DNA of 58,764 nt from Burkholderiales bacterium (GCA_016196925.1 JACPWS010000007.1:1-58764), one strand, 5' to 3'. Positions 37,554 through 47,411 are shown, numbered from the stretch's first letter. Notes: generated by a model from the letters alone, not told the origin. Numbers and translations: made by a program.

Positions 37554-38246
37554 TTAACGAATGATTGCCACTCTTTGCTGCAACTTCCTGACCAGGCTGG
37601 ACAAGCCATAGCACAGCAAGAAATACACTACCGCGACAAAGGAATACATTTCCACCAGACGGCCGTCGCGCTGCGCGACCTTGGAGGCGGCGCCGACGAA
37701 ATCGGTAATCGACAGCACATACACCAGCGAAACGTCCTGGAACAGCACGATGGTTTGCGTCAGCAAGACCGGGATCATGTTGCGGAACGCTTGCGGCAAC
37801 ACGATATTGCCCATGGTTTGCCAGTAATTCATGCCGAGCGCATAACCGGCCCAGATTTGCCCGCGCGGTATCGACTGTATGCCGGAGCGCATGATCTCGC
37901 AGTAATACGCGGCCTCGAACAGCACGAAGGTAATCAGCGAAGACGAGAACGCGCCGACTTGCACCGGCGTGTCGGAACCGATGATCCAGGCGCCGATATA
38001 AGGCACCAGGAAATAAAACCAGAAAATCACCAGCACCAGCGGCACCGAGCGCATCAGGTTGACATAGGTGGTGGCGATGAAGGCTATCCACTTATGGTGC
38101 GACAGCCGCATCATGGCCAGCAAAGTCCCGAGGAAAATCCCGCCCAGCATCGCCAGCAAGGTCAGCTTCAGGGTGAAGCTCATGCCGGTCGTGAACAGAT
38201 AAACCCAGGAACGCTGGATCACGTCGAAATCGAAATTAGCGAACAT
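37554..38246 (-). CDS. gltK: Glutamate/aspartate ABC importer permease
   Basis: The 230-residue inner-membrane permease has about five segments. It shows the His/Glu/Gln permease pattern MSFTLKLTLLAMLGGIFLG, YVNLMRSVPLVLVIFWFYF and the EAA loop around EIMRSGIQSIPRGQIWAGYALG, which docks on the ATPase. It ends VRKLQQRVAIIR. It follows gltJ by two bases and pairs with it as a heterodimer. Confidence 0.95.
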   Translation of the reverse strand: MFANFDFDVIQRSWVYLFTTGMSFTLKLTLLAMLGGIFLGTLLAMMRLSHHKWIAFIATTYVNLMRSVPLVLVIFWFYFLVPYIGAWIIGSDTPVQVGAFSSSLITFVLFEAAYYCEIMRSGIQSIPRGQIWAGYALGMNYWQTMGNIVLPQAFRNMIPVLLTQTIVLFQDVSLVYVLSITDFVGAASKVAQRDGRLVEMYSFVAVVYFLLCYGLSSLVRKLQQRVAIIR

Positions 38247-38248
38247 GC

Positions 38249-39001
38249 TTAATGCCCTCCCGCGTTAGCCGAACCGGTGCTGATGAAACCGGGCACTGCG
38301 GTTTTCTTTTCCAGCAAATTCGAGAGGATGATCGCGATCACCGACACCGCCAGGTAAATGATGGTGGCCGCGGTAAACGCCTCGAATACCTGGAACGAGA
38401 ATTCCTGCATCGAGCGCGCGCTGGCGGTCAGTTCCATCAAGCCTATGGTCAAGGCTACCGAGCTGTTCTTGATGATGGCCGCGACTTCATTGGTCAGGGC
38501 CGGGATGATGATGCGGAACGCCATCGGCAACAGCACGTAGCGATAGGTTTGCGGCAGCGTCAGGCCGAGCGCGGTGCCGGCCATTTTCTGGCCGCGCGGC
38601 AAGGCGTTGATGCCGGCCGAGACTTGCACCGCGACCCGCGCCGAGGTGAAGAAACCGAGGCTCAGCACGGCCGTGATGAACGGTGCGTTCGGCATCGCCT
38701 TCAGCCAGTTGCCGAAATCGGTAGGCACCAGTTCCGGCATCACGAAATACCACAGGAACATCTGCACCAGCAGCGGGATGTTCCGAAACAATTCTACATA
38801 GCCGTTCGCCAGGCGCGCCGCCCATTTATTCGGCGCGGTGCGGATGGTGCCGATCACGGCGCCGAGCAGCAGCGCGATGATCCAGGCCAGGCCGGCGGTG
38901 GCCAGCGTCCACAGCATGCCGGAGATCAGCGTATCGAGATAAGTGCCGGCGCCGTCGGGCGAGCTTTCCCAAAAGATATTCCAGTTCCAGTTGTAATTCA
39001 T
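38249..39001 (-). CDS. gltJ: Glutamate/aspartate ABC importer permease
   Basis: The 250-residue permease begins MNYNWNWNIFWESSPDGAGT, which is typical of GltJ. It has LISGMLWTLATAGLAWIIAL, YVELFRNIPLLVQMFLWYF and the EAA-type loop VSAGINALPRGQKMAGTALG. It lies between gltI and gltK. A stable hairpin separates it from gltI, consistent with lower expression than the binding protein. Confidence 0.95.
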   Translation of the reverse strand: MNYNWNWNIFWESSPDGAGTYLDTLISGMLWTLATAGLAWIIALLLGAVIGTIRTAPNKWAARLANGYVELFRNIPLLVQMFLWYFVMPELVPTDFGNWLKAMPNAPFITAVLSLGFFTSARVAVQVSAGINALPRGQKMAGTALGLTLPQTYRYVLLPMAFRIIIPALTNEVAAIIKNSSVALTIGLMELTASARSMQEFSFQVFEAFTAATIIYLAVSVIAIILSNLLEKKTAVPGFISTGSANAGGH

Positions 39002-39031
39002 TTACTCCTCCTGAGAGTCCCAAAAGCAAAA

Positions 39032-39051
39032 CGGGAGGCGAACACCTCCCG
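39032..39051 (-). terminator. Intercistronic hairpin, gltI to gltJ
   Basis: CGGGAGG and CCTCCCG form a 7-bp GC-rich stem with a 6-base loop and no T run. It is probably an mRNA-stabilising or attenuating hairpin after gltI. Confidence 0.6.
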
Positions 39052-39081
39052 CTCTGCTATGGCTACACTTGATGCTAATAC

Positions 39082-40032
39082 TTATTTTTTCTTTTTCAAG
39101 ACGGCTTTTTGCGCTTCCGGCACTGCGGCATAGGCAGAAGGCTCGCCGGAATCGGTAGGCTTGGCGATCACCGCCTTGAATTGCTCGGAAATCGGCCAGT
39201 TCAGGACTACGCCTTTCGGTGGTATCGCCTGCAGGAACCACTTGTTGTAGATGCGGTTGATATCGCCTGAAGTCAGCACGCTGGAAATAGCCTTGTCGAC
39301 GGCCGCCTTGAACGGCGCGTCATCCTTGCGCAACATGATGCCGTACGGCTCTACCGACAGCGCTTCCTTGCTGATCTCATAATCGGCAGGCGCCTTGGAA
39401 TTGGCAGCCAGCGAAGCCAGCAAGATGTCGTCCATCACGAAAGCCACGGCGCGTCCGGTTTCCACCATCAGGAAAGCTTCGGCATGATCCTTCGCCGGCA
39501 GGATATTGATGCCGAGGTTCTGGTCGGCGTTCAATTGCGTCAGTTGCTTCAGGTTGGCGGTGCCGGAAGTCGATACCACAGGCTTGCCCTTCAGATCGGC
39601 CAGCGATTTGATATGGGACGATTTCTTTGCCAGGATGCGCGTCGCGGTGACGAACGTGGTTGGTGCAAACGCGACCTGTTTCTGACGCTCGACATTATTG
39701 GTGGTGGAACCGCACTCCAGGTCGACGGTGCCGTTCGCCATCAGCGGGATGCGGGTGGCCGAGGTGACCGGATTCATCTTGACATTCAGGCTGGACAAGC
39801 CGAGTTGTTTTTGCACTGCTGTCACGATCTTCATGCACAGGTCGATCGAATAGCCCTGGTACGATTGTTTGTCGTCCAGATAGGAAAACGGGATCGAGGA
39901 ATCGCGCACACCGAGGGTAATGGTGCCGGTTTCCTTGATTTTCTTCAATGTGCCGGTTTCCTGCGCCTGCGCAACGCCTGCGCCCAGGGCCGCCATCACG
40001 CCGGCGCTCGCCAGCAGGGTAGATAATTTCAT
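39082..40032 (-). CDS. gltI: Glutamate/aspartate periplasmic binding protein
   Basis: The 316-residue binding protein has signal peptide MKLSTLLASAGVMAALGAGVAQA. Typical GltI motifs are TITLGVRDSSIPFSYLDD, YSIDLCMKI, VDLECGSTTNNVERQKQVAF, KPVVSTSGTANLKQL and FVMDDILLASL. It delivers glutamate or aspartate to GltJK. It leads the glt operon. A related binding protein gene lies 120 bases upstream, and gdhA beyond it links uptake to glutamate catabolism. Confidence 0.95.
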   Translation of the reverse strand: MKLSTLLASAGVMAALGAGVAQAQETGTLKKIKETGTITLGVRDSSIPFSYLDDKQSYQGYSIDLCMKIVTAVQKQLGLSSLNVKMNPVTSATRIPLMANGTVDLECGSTTNNVERQKQVAFAPTTFVTATRILAKKSSHIKSLADLKGKPVVSTSGTANLKQLTQLNADQNLGINILPAKDHAEAFLMVETGRAVAFVMDDILLASLAANSKAPADYEISKEALSVEPYGIMLRKDDAPFKAAVDKAISSVLTSGDINRIYNKWFLQAIPPKGVVLNWPISEQFKAVIAKPTDSGEPSAYAAVPEAQKAVLKKKK

Positions 40033-40152
40033 TTCGTCTCCTCATCAATAAATAACGACATGCCGAGTGTAGCAAAACAGCGCGGCACGATAACAATTTT
40101 TCACAATTTAAACTACGTATTACTACTTATCCGTAACCAAAATTAACGATTT

Positions 40153-41061
40153 TCAGTCGGCCACTTTATCGGAAGGAAAGCGTATCGTGTCGCGCAGCAG
40201 GAAGCCCATGTTCATATTCAGGTTCGCGCCCTTGGGCGGAATCGGCTTGCGGAACCACTTGTCGTACAGGCGGGTGATCTCGCCCTCGTCCATCAGATGC
40301 GCCATCTCGCGGTCGATCAGGGCCTTGAACGCGGGATCGTCGCGGCGCAGCATCATGGCGTACGGCTCGGTCGAGAGCGCGTCGCCCACCACGGCAAATT
40401 TAGCCGGGTCCCGGGCATTCGCCCTCAGCCCGTACAGCAAGACATCGTCCATAGGAAAGGCGTCGGCCTGGAAGTTTTCCACCATGCCGAAAGATGCGTT
40501 ATGGTCGTTGCCTTCTATTAATTTCAAGTCCAGCCCGCGCACCTTATCGCGCTCCGTCAATAATTTGACGGTGGTGGTGCCCTTGGTGGTGACCACTTTT
40601 TTCTCCTTGAGATCGGTCCAGTTTTTGATGCCGGAATCGATCCTTACCGCCATCCTGGCGGTGGCGAAGAAATGCGGAATCGTAAACGCCACCTGCTTGC
40701 GCCGTTCGGCGTTATTGGTGGTCGAGCCACATTCGAGATCGGCCTTGCCGTCGACGATAGCGGGGATGCGCGTGCTGCCGGTGACCGGCAGGTAATTGAC
40801 CTTGAGCTGCGGCAATTTCAACTCTTTTTTGATGGCGTCGACCAGCTTCAGGCAGATATCGACCGCATACCCGACCGGCCGCTGCACGCCGCCCTTATCC
40901 TCGACCAGATAGGAAAACGGGACCGAGGCTTCGCGGTGCGCGATCGTCACCGTTTGCGTTTCCTTGATGTGGCTCAGGGTGTCGGCGCCGTAAGTAAACG
41001 CGGAGCACAAGGCCAGCACGCCTGGCATGCCTGTCCTGATTACCCGTTTCAACACTTGCAT
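40153..41061 (-). CDS. Second amino-acid binding protein, GltI-like
   Basis: This 302-residue paralogue of GltI opens MQVLKRVIRTGMPGVLALCS, a signal-like segment ending YGA. It shares VTIAHREASVPFSYL, YAVDICLKLVDAIKKELKL, DLECGSTTNNAERRKQVAF and YDKWFRKPIPPKGANLN. It has an insertion VEDKGGVQRP after the SYL motif that GltI lacks. It is transcribed in the same direction as gltI, but 120 bases away, and may feed the same permease with another ligand. No permease of its own is nearby. Confidence 0.9.
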   Translation of the reverse strand: MQVLKRVIRTGMPGVLALCSAFTYGADTLSHIKETQTVTIAHREASVPFSYLVEDKGGVQRPVGYAVDICLKLVDAIKKELKLPQLKVNYLPVTGSTRIPAIVDGKADLECGSTTNNAERRKQVAFTIPHFFATARMAVRIDSGIKNWTDLKEKKVVTTKGTTTVKLLTERDKVRGLDLKLIEGNDHNASFGMVENFQADAFPMDDVLLYGLRANARDPAKFAVVGDALSTEPYAMMLRRDDPAFKALIDREMAHLMDEGEITRLYDKWFRKPIPPKGANLNMNMGFLLRDTIRFPSDKVAD

Positions 41062-41199
41062 AGGCGTTCCTTTTTACTTTGCACAGGATGGTAATGATAA
41101 AAAAGCTGGGATTTCAACAGAAAATATCCGTTTCAACAAAATATTATTCGATTTTTTTGCGCTCGTTTTTTGCCAGGAGCAATAAAACGCGCGTACAAA

Positions 41200-41243
41200 A
41201 AGCGACATCCATCATAAGCGCAAACGCCTATGATGGATGTTTT
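41200..41243 (-). terminator. Terminator after gdhA
   Basis: ACATCCATCATA and TATGATGGATGT form a 12-bp stem, about 20 bases beyond the gdhA stop. On the minus strand it is followed by CGCTTTTTG. Confidence 0.8.
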
Positions 41244-41257
41244 ATTGCAACAAAAAA

Positions 41258-42547
41258 TTATGGGTACAAGCCGCGCACTTCACGCGCCTGCAACACGCGC
41301 GAACAACCGATGATGAAGGCCGCGGTACGCAAGGACACGCTCTTGTCTTCGGTGACCTGCCAGACCGAGTTGAAGGCTTCCTTCATGATGCGGGTCAGAC
41401 GCTGGTTGATCTCGTCTTCGCTCCAGAAATAGCTCGAGAAATCCTGCACCCATTCGAAGTAAGACACGGTCACGCCGCCGGCATTGGCGATCACGTCCGG
41501 CACTACCAGCACGCCCTTGTCGCGCAAGATGTCGTCGGCTTCCGGCGTGGTCGGGCCATTCGCGCCTTCCAGGATGATACGGGCGCGGATCTGGTCGGCG
41601 TTCTTGGCTGTGATCTGTTGTTCGAGTGCGGCCGGGATCAGGATGTCGCAATTGACGGACCAGAATTCCTCATTCGGCAAGACCGCTTCTATGCCTTCGA
41701 AACCGGCCACGCTGCCCTTGGCGGCGACGTGCTCCAGCAATTTGTGGGTGTCCAGGCCGTTCGCGTGGAAGATCGTACCGCCGTGGTCCTGCACCGCCAC
41801 GATCTTGGCGCCGGCTTCCTCGAACAGACGGGCTGCGATGCCGCCGACGTTGCCGAAACCCTGCACTGCGATCTTCGCGCCGGCTATCTTCAGGCCGCGC
41901 TTGGCGGCGGCTTCGCAGCCGACCACGAATACGCCGCGCCCGGTCGCTTCGCGCCGGCCCAGGCTGCCGCCGAGCGAGATCGGCTTGCCGGTCACCACGC
42001 CGGTGGCGGTGCGGCCTTCGTTCATGGAATAGGTATCCATCATCCAGGCCATGGTTTGTTCATTGGTGTTCACGTCCGGCGCCGGGATATCCTTGTCCGG
42101 GCCGATGATGATGCCGATTTCCGAAGTGTAGCGACGCGTCATGCGCATCAGTTCGCCGCGCGACAGGGTCTTGGGATCGACGCGGATGCCGCCCTTGGCG
42201 CCGCCGTAAGGCACGTTGACTGCCGAATTCTTGATGGTCATCCAGGCCGACAAGGCCATCACTTCCGACAGCGTCACATCCTGGTGGAAACGCACGCCGC
42301 CCTTGCCCGGGCCGCGCGAAGTATTGTGCTGTACGCGATAGCCTTCAAAGTGGGCGATGCTGCCGTCATCGCGCTCGATAGGCACGTCCACCACCAGGAT
42401 ACGCTTGGGGCGCTTCAGGGTTTCCACCCAGCGCGACAGGTGGCCGAGATAAGGGGTGACGCGATCGATCTGCTCCAGATAAACAGCCCAAGGTCCAGTC
42501 TCATGCGGGGTAAGATAAGACGGGATCTGATGTTGGGTGGTGGACAT
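41258..42547 (-). CDS. gdhA: Glutamate dehydrogenase
   Basis: This 429-residue Glu/Leu/Phe/Val dehydrogenase interconverts glutamate and 2-oxoglutarate plus ammonia. The substrate Lys is in [10 protein letters not shown] and the catalytic Lys in [14 protein letters not shown]. The Rossmann motif is [15 protein letters not shown], and [21 protein letters not shown] closes the family signature. The coenzyme (NAD or NADP) is not clear by eye. It lies upstream of the glt genes on the same strand, with a terminator between. Its leader (42548-42756) has the near-palindrome ATGCATAAAATGCAT at about 42720. Confidence 0.95.
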   Translation of the reverse strand: MSTTQHQIPSYLTPHETGPWAVYLEQIDRVTPYLGHLSRWVETLKRPKRILVVDVPIERDDGSIAHFEGYRVQHNTSRGPGKGGVRFHQDVTLSEVMALSAWMTIKNSAVNVPYGGAKGGIRVDPKTLSRGELMRMTRRYTSEIGIIIGPDKDIPAPDVNTNEQTMAWMMDTYSMNEGRTATGVVTGKPISLGGSLGRREATGRGVFVVGCEAAAKRGLKIAGAKIAVQGFGNVGGIAARLFEEAGAKIVAVQDHGGTIFHANGLDTHKLLEHVAAKGSVAGFEGIEAVLPNEEFWSVNCDILIPAALEQQITAKNADQIRARIILEGANGPTTPEADDILRDKGVLVVPDVIANAGGVTVSYFEWVQDFSSYFWSEDEINQRLTRIMKEAFNSVWQVTEDKSVSLRTAAFIIGCSRVLQAREVRGLYP

Positions 42548-42756
42548 GGTATGCCTCTTTCTTGTGAACTTTGATGAGTAGTGTCTGTGATGTGTCTGCG
42601 GCCTGTCGGCCGACCGTCGCTCCCATCGCTGATGGCGACAAGTCTGCGGGCGGCCCGAAAAGCTGAGGCATAGTAGTCGTTAGCGGCAAAACCGCGCCAA
42701 TGCTTTGTTTGCATATATCTATGCATAAAATGCATAACAATGAAAGCTCGCGCGAT

Positions 42757-43812
42757 CTAGCGGCCGCAGTCCGGCGCCGGCATCTGCCAGAATTTCCGCC
42801 AGCGCTTGCGTACCGGTTTGTCGGCGTGCGCCAGGCGGGCGGCCAGATAGCCGCGCAGGACGCTGGCGCAGCCCGCCGGACTGGCCCGCCCGCCCTGCAA
42901 TTCCGCCAATAAGCGGCCGGCGACCGCGGCATCGTTGAGGCGGCCCAACTCATCCTGCAAGGCGCTCAGGGCCGCCAGATAACGGGCGCGTTTTTTGCCG
43001 GCTCTTTTCGATGTTTTTTTGGCGCCATACAGCGGCAGAAAAAACTCGTAGGCATAGCGCAATTTTTTTACCGCGATGCGTAACAAATGGCGCGCCGCCG
43101 GGTTCGCCTTGCGCCAGCACTTGCCGCGCCGGCGCAGCCGCCCACGATAGCGCGCCAGCATACGCTGCGCGAACTTCAGCGCGCTCGCGTTCAGGCGGCG
43201 CCGTTGCGACGCTTTCATGCCCGCGCGCCAGCAGCGCGCTTGCAAGCAGCGCTGCAAACCGCGCATCAGGCGCGCGTAGCGCAGCGAGCCGACTGCGGCG
43301 CACACCGCCGCATGCTGCGCGGCGAGCATCTCTTGCAGCGCGCACGCGAGCGCGGCGCAAGCGTCCGGCGCCGCCGCGCCCAGCACTGGCAATATCGACT
43401 CGTTCAGCACATCCCAATCGCGCGCCTGCCCCAGGGTTGCCGTCAGCCAGTCGAGTTCGCGGCGCAGACTGGGCGGCAGCGTCAGCACGTCGCGGAACAA
43501 TCCCAGCGCAGTACGCAGGCGGCGCAAGCCTACGCGCATCCGGTGCAGGCTGTTTGCATCGTAAGCTTGCGCCAGACTGCGGCGCTCGGCCGCGATTCCT
43601 TGCAGGCAAGCGGCGACGACAGACGCAAACAAGCGCTCGACCGTCATGCCTTCAGGCAATTCGATGCGCCGCGTGTGCGCTACTGGCGCGGCGGTCCGCG
43701 CTGTCGCTGCCAGCCCCATAGCCTGACGCCCTTTCCGGTGACGGATTTGCCTGCTACTTACACTGTAGTGCTTATTTTGCGTCGCGATGTTATCTGTCGG
43801 CCCGGCTTTCAT
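42757..43812 (-). CDS. CHAD domain protein
   Basis: The 351-residue product is very rich in Arg and Ala. It contains the conserved histidine alpha-helical domain: SLHRMRVGLRRLRTALGLF (about 91-109) and ARHLLRIAVKKLRYAYEFF (second half). CHAD proteins bind polyphosphate. The start is uncertain: ATG 43812 gives 31 extra residues, while ATG 43719 (MGLAATARTAAPVAHTRRIEL) may be the real one. The usual CYTH partner domain is absent, so it is a stand-alone CHAD protein. It diverges from the PAS-GGDEF gene. Confidence 0.88.
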   Translation of the reverse strand: MKAGPTDNIATQNKHYSVSSRQIRHRKGRQAMGLAATARTAAPVAHTRRIELPEGMTVERLFASVVAACLQGIAAERRSLAQAYDANSLHRMRVGLRRLRTALGLFRDVLTLPPSLRRELDWLTATLGQARDWDVLNESILPVLGAAAPDACAALACALQEMLAAQHAAVCAAVGSLRYARLMRGLQRCLQARCWRAGMKASQRRRLNASALKFAQRMLARYRGRLRRRGKCWRKANPAARHLLRIAVKKLRYAYEFFLPLYGAKKTSKRAGKKRARYLAALSALQDELGRLNDAAVAGRLLAELQGGRASPAGCASVLRGYLAARLAHADKPVRKRWRKFWQMPAPDCGR

Positions 43813-43891
43813 CGCGCAGGATTCTCACCTAAACTGATGATGAAGTTGTTAGCTGTGTTCAGGCTAGATCATCACGATGGGGAGCAAAGTG

Positions 43892-44923
43892 ATGAAACGT
43901 GATAACTATGAGCGAGATCTGGCCATCCTGAAGCGGCTGCGTGCGCAAGCCGAAGAAGTAGAAGCATTGCGGGCGCGCGTTGCACAGTTGGAACTGGAAA
44001 AAAATGCCTTGCTGCGCACCTCAGGCCGCATGAACGAGGAGCTTGAACACTACCTGCAAGTCAAGAAAGAATGGGACTGGTTTTTCGATAACTCGCCCGA
44101 CTTGCTGTGCATCGCCGGCACCGACGCTTACTTCAAGCGGGTGAACCCGGCGTTTACCGAAACGCTAGGCTATAGCGCCGAAGAACTGCTGCGCCACCCC
44201 TTCTTCCATTTCGTTCATCCCGACGACATAGAGCGTACCCAACGCGAATTACAGAAACTGAACGAAGGCCAGGATTGCATCAATTTCGAAAACCGCTATC
44301 GCGATAGCGCCGGCAATTGGCATTGGCTCGCATGGCGCTGCCCCGGCACCACGCCGAACGTCCCGCTGATTTATGCGATTGCGCGCGACATCACGGAACA
44401 AAAACGCAGCGAAGCTGAAATCCTGTACCTGGCCGAACACGACCCCCTGACCGGTCTGTCCAACCGGGCCGCCTTTGAAAGCGAATTAGCGAGCGCGATC
44501 GCCCGCACCGAACGCGACGCCAAGAAACGGCTGGCCTTGCTGATGATAGATCTCGATGGCTTCAAAGCAATCAACGACAATTACGGCCACGCCGCCGGCG
44601 ACCATTTGCTGAAACTGGTCGCGGCCCGCTTCCAGTCCATGCAACGCCGCAGCGACCTGGTGTGCCGGCTAGGCGGCGACGAATTCGCCTGGCTGACCGA
44701 GGGCGCGGCCCGCACGGAAACCGAGGCGCTGGCCGCCAGGTTATCGGAAGCGATCTTGCGGCCGTTTGCGCTGGAAGAAATCACGCTGACGATAGGCTGC
44801 AGCATAGGCATCAGCAGCTTCCCCTGGCCGGCAAGAAACGCCGCCGACTTGCTGAAGCAAGCCGACGCGGCCATGTACAAGGTGAAAAAAACCGGGAAAA
44901 ACGGTTACCTGAGCTACCGCTGA
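43892..44923 (+). CDS. PAS-domain diguanylate cyclase
   Basis: The product has 343 residues. ATG 43892 is preferred because GGAG lies 8 bases upstream; ATG 43877 has no ribosome site. An N-terminal coiled coil (about 1-55) is followed by a PAS/PAC domain (WDWFFDNSPDLLCIAGTDAY to IARDITEQKRSEA) and a GGDEF domain with EHDPLTGLSNRAAF and GGDEF at 261-265. RRSD five residues before it is the RxxD inhibitory site. No membrane segment is seen, so it is a soluble c-di-GMP synthase responding to a cytoplasmic cue. Confidence 0.94.
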   Translation: MKRDNYERDLAILKRLRAQAEEVEALRARVAQLELEKNALLRTSGRMNEELEHYLQVKKEWDWFFDNSPDLLCIAGTDAYFKRVNPAFTETLGYSAEELLRHPFFHFVHPDDIERTQRELQKLNEGQDCINFENRYRDSAGNWHWLAWRCPGTTPNVPLIYAIARDITEQKRSEAEILYLAEHDPLTGLSNRAAFESELASAIARTERDAKKRLALLMIDLDGFKAINDNYGHAAGDHLLKLVAARFQSMQRRSDLVCRLGGDEFAWLTEGAARTETEALAARLSEAILRPFALEEITLTIGCSIGISSFPWPARNAADLLKQADAAMYKVKKTGKNGYLSYR

Positions 44924-44948
44924 CGGCCGCTGAGACGGCACGCAGGCT

Positions 44949-45959
44949 TCACCACCTGGAACGATGGTCTTCGGTCACGCCGACCAGTTGCTCGACGCGG
45001 CGCGGCCTGGCGTCCGCGCTAGCCTTGACCCAGCCGCTGAAGCTCCCTATCGGTTGCACATAGCGGCTGGCGGCGACCAGCAAATTCTTGTTTTCGGCGC
45101 GGCAGCCCTCGGGCTGGAATTGCAGGTCGAGCAAGCCGTCCGCCGTGTAAATATGCCAGGGCGCCAGCGGCGCCGCCGGATCGAAATCGAAATGCGCGGC
45201 GCCCAGCGCGATCAGGCGGCCGTCCAGCCATAAGGCGTTTTCATGGTTGCCGAAATAGCCGGCTTGCAGATTGAAACCGAGCTCAGCGCTATGCGCCGAA
45301 GCCCAGCGCCAGGCCGTGTCGCGCGCCAGAAAACCGTTGCTGTGATCGAAGCTGGCGACACCGCCGTCCAAGTCATACACGCGAGCGCCGGCGCTGACGC
45401 TGCCGCGCACCGGCATGGCGGACGATTTCACGGTGGCGTGCACGCCGCCGCCGTCCACTGCGCCGACCGCCAGCAGGCAGGGCGGCGCCTGTTGCGCATC
45501 GAATTCGGCCGCGATCTTGAAATCCCCGCACTGCACCGCCAGCCTATACAGCCGGCTGTCCGGCACTTGCCGGTAATCGATACGCTTGCCGAGCAAACGG
45601 AAATGGCTGGCCGCGCCGGCCGCCGGCCTGGCATCGAGCCTTGCGCTGAGTCCGGGCAAGCCGTCCTGGGAAAAACCGGCGACCAGCTTGCGCTGGCGGC
45701 GGTCGAACGCATAGGCAAACGCGGTATTGGTCCAGCCGACATCGACGATGGCGATGCCGCAAAACACTTCCTCGCTGGCCAGCGCCACATACTGCCAACG
45801 CTTGTGATGAAAATGCCGCCACAGACGGCTGCGGCGCAACGCGGGCGGCAAGCCGGACCAGTCGATTTGGGCCGGATGACCGGCGTATTGACCGAAATGC
45901 ACGCGCCCTTGGTCATCGACCAGGGCGGCGGGGGCGGCAGGCAGGAAGTGGACGGGCAT
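44949..45959 (-). CDS. DUF2804 protein
   Basis: The chosen start ATG 45959 gives 336 residues (MPVHFLPAAPAALVDDQG), the usual DUF2804 length. Family features are SRLWRHFHHKRWQYVALASEE, FCGIAIVDVGWTNTAFAYAF, FDHSNGFLARDTAWRWAS and LDLQFQPEG. The frame is open upstream to 46160, but that stretch is Arg- and Pro-rich and its start lies within repeat copy F3. No ribosome site is evident at 45959, so the start is uncertain. The function is unknown; the fold is probably a lipocalin-like beta barrel. Confidence 0.8.
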   Translation of the reverse strand: MPVHFLPAAPAALVDDQGRVHFGQYAGHPAQIDWSGLPPALRRSRLWRHFHHKRWQYVALASEEVFCGIAIVDVGWTNTAFAYAFDRRQRKLVAGFSQDGLPGLSARLDARPAAGAASHFRLLGKRIDYRQVPDSRLYRLAVQCGDFKIAAEFDAQQAPPCLLAVGAVDGGGVHATVKSSAMPVRGSVSAGARVYDLDGGVASFDHSNGFLARDTAWRWASAHSAELGFNLQAGYFGNHENALWLDGRLIALGAAHFDFDPAAPLAPWHIYTADGLLDLQFQPEGCRAENKNLLVAASRYVQPIGSFSGWVKASADARPRRVEQLVGVTEDHRSRW

Positions 45960-46119
45960 GGGCGGCGCAGGCGGTGGTGGCTGAACCGCCGATTGTGCCG
46001 CAAGCGCCACCGGGAGTCCATTCCAGTTTGCATCGCGCCGCGACGGCCGGGCGCGGCTCCGGTGGCGCGCCGCCCGAGACGGCCGCAAACGGCGTTTTTC
46101 CGGCCCTGGAAGGCAAAAT

Positions 46120-46195
46120 ATACTCCCTACCAGTATATAAAAATACCCGTTTAACGACACTGACGACAGCGCGTTTTTTACACATACTCCCTGTT
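46120..46195 (-). repeat. 3' element of the ATACTCCCCCC family, rearranged copy F3
   Basis: The left arm ATACTCCCTACCAGTATAT and the central TTTAACGACACTGACGACA match the family. The right arm reads ACACATACTCCCTG, the reverse complement of the expected CAGGGAGTATGTGT, so the outer arms do not pair. It lies 33 bases downstream of the LysR gene stop. Confidence 0.7.
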
Positions 46196-46227
46196 TTTAT
46201 GTATTAATCGCGGCGGCGTCAGGCGTT

Positions 46228-47190
46228 TTACTCCGGGCGCGCTTTTTTCTTCGATTTTTCGCGTCGTCCCTGCTGCGCTTGCTCCAGATAATCCCATAGC
46301 CGCGCCACGATCAGCTTGCCCGGCCTTTGCGGCGACGGTCGTTCGCGGTACAGGCGGATTTCCATGTTGACTTCCCAGGCGCCGCTGTTGCCGTCGGCGC
46401 GCGCCAGCTGCTTTTGCTTCAGTTCGCGCGTGACCGCCGACTCCGGCAAAAACGCCACGCCGCGCCCTTCCAGCGCCATCATCTTCAAGCCTTCCGCCAT
46501 GTCGGTTTCGTAGCATTTGTCGAAATGCAGCGGCGGCCGCGCGTCGTTCAGTATCAACTCCACCATACGCCCGAGGTAGGCGTTGTTGGCATAGGCGAGG
46601 AAAGGCAGGGCAGCCTCGGCCGTGCCGGGCAAGGCGAATTCCGGCACGCCGTGGCGGTCGCAGCGGGTGTAGGCGCGCAGGGCTTCCGCGCCCATGCTGA
46701 GCATGTCGTACTGGCTGGAGTCCAGCAGCAAGGGCTGGCGCGGATGGTGGTAGCACAGCAGCAAATCGCAGCCGCCCTCGACCAGGGTCATCACGGCGTC
46801 GTGCACATTGAGCGCCAGTAAGCGGCTGTTGATTTCGCCGAATTCCGCTTCCAGCCCGGTCAGCCAGCGCGGCATATAGGTCAGCGAAAGCGTGTGCGGC
46901 ACCGCGAAATCGACCGTGGTCTGGATGGTGCTGCGCTTGCCGCGCAACAAGGCGCGCGCATTGTTGATCTGGCCCAGCATGGCGATCGCCTGCTCGTAAA
47001 ATATTTCGCCGGCATGCGTCAGCCGCGTCGGGTAAGAAGTGCGGTCGATCAGGTCGCTGCCGAGCCAGGCTTCCAGCGATTGTATGCGGCGCGAAAACGC
47101 CGGTTGCGTCACATGGCGCAACTCGGCCGAGCGGCTGAAGCTATTGGTTTCCGCCAGCGAGACGAAGTCTTCCAGCCATTTGGTTTCCAT
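46228..47190 (-). CDS. LysR-family regulator, HypT-like
   Basis: The 320-residue transcription factor has an N-terminal winged helix-turn-helix (METKWLEDFVSLAETNSFSRSAELRHVTQPAFSRRIQSLE). A C-terminal effector domain follows (about 90-300). The ETKWL start and the pattern LPFLAYANNAYLGRMVELIL and LKMMALEGRGVAFLPESAV resemble the hypochlorite-responsive HypT/YjiE branch. That is a recollected likeness, not a test. The tail is Lys/Arg rich (GRREKSKKKARPE). No neighbour is an obvious target. Confidence 0.88.
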   Translation of the reverse strand: METKWLEDFVSLAETNSFSRSAELRHVTQPAFSRRIQSLEAWLGSDLIDRTSYPTRLTHAGEIFYEQAIAMLGQINNARALLRGKRSTIQTTVDFAVPHTLSLTYMPRWLTGLEAEFGEINSRLLALNVHDAVMTLVEGGCDLLLCYHHPRQPLLLDSSQYDMLSMGAEALRAYTRCDRHGVPEFALPGTAEAALPFLAYANNAYLGRMVELILNDARPPLHFDKCYETDMAEGLKMMALEGRGVAFLPESAVTRELKQKQLARADGNSGAWEVNMEIRLYRERPSPQRPGKLIVARLWDYLEQAQQGRREKSKKKARPE

Positions 47191-47246
47191 TTATTCACTC
47201 CATAAATTCAGGCCGGAAAGGCTACATCTTTCCGACCTGCTGTTCT

Positions 47247-47361
47247 CACCCTCGCCCTTTAAGGGAGAGGGCCGGGGTGAGGGTAGTACGGTCGAAATAC
47301 CGCCTCGTCCGATCGGCGACCTTACCCCCACCCTAACCCTCCCCCTTAAAGTGGGAGGGAA
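47247..47361. repeat. REPIN-like inverted pair, CCCTTTAAGGG family
   Basis: CACCCTCGCCCTTTAAGGGA at the left and ACCCTAACCCTCCCCCTTAA at the right are inverted relatives of each other and of the DUF559 cassette arms. There is no gene between them. It fills most of the gap between the LysR and ABC exporter genes. Confidence 0.75.
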
Positions 47362-47411
47362 CATTCAGCGAAATTGCGCAGCGGTGTAGCGGGTCGACTA
47401 GTTGAGCTAAT

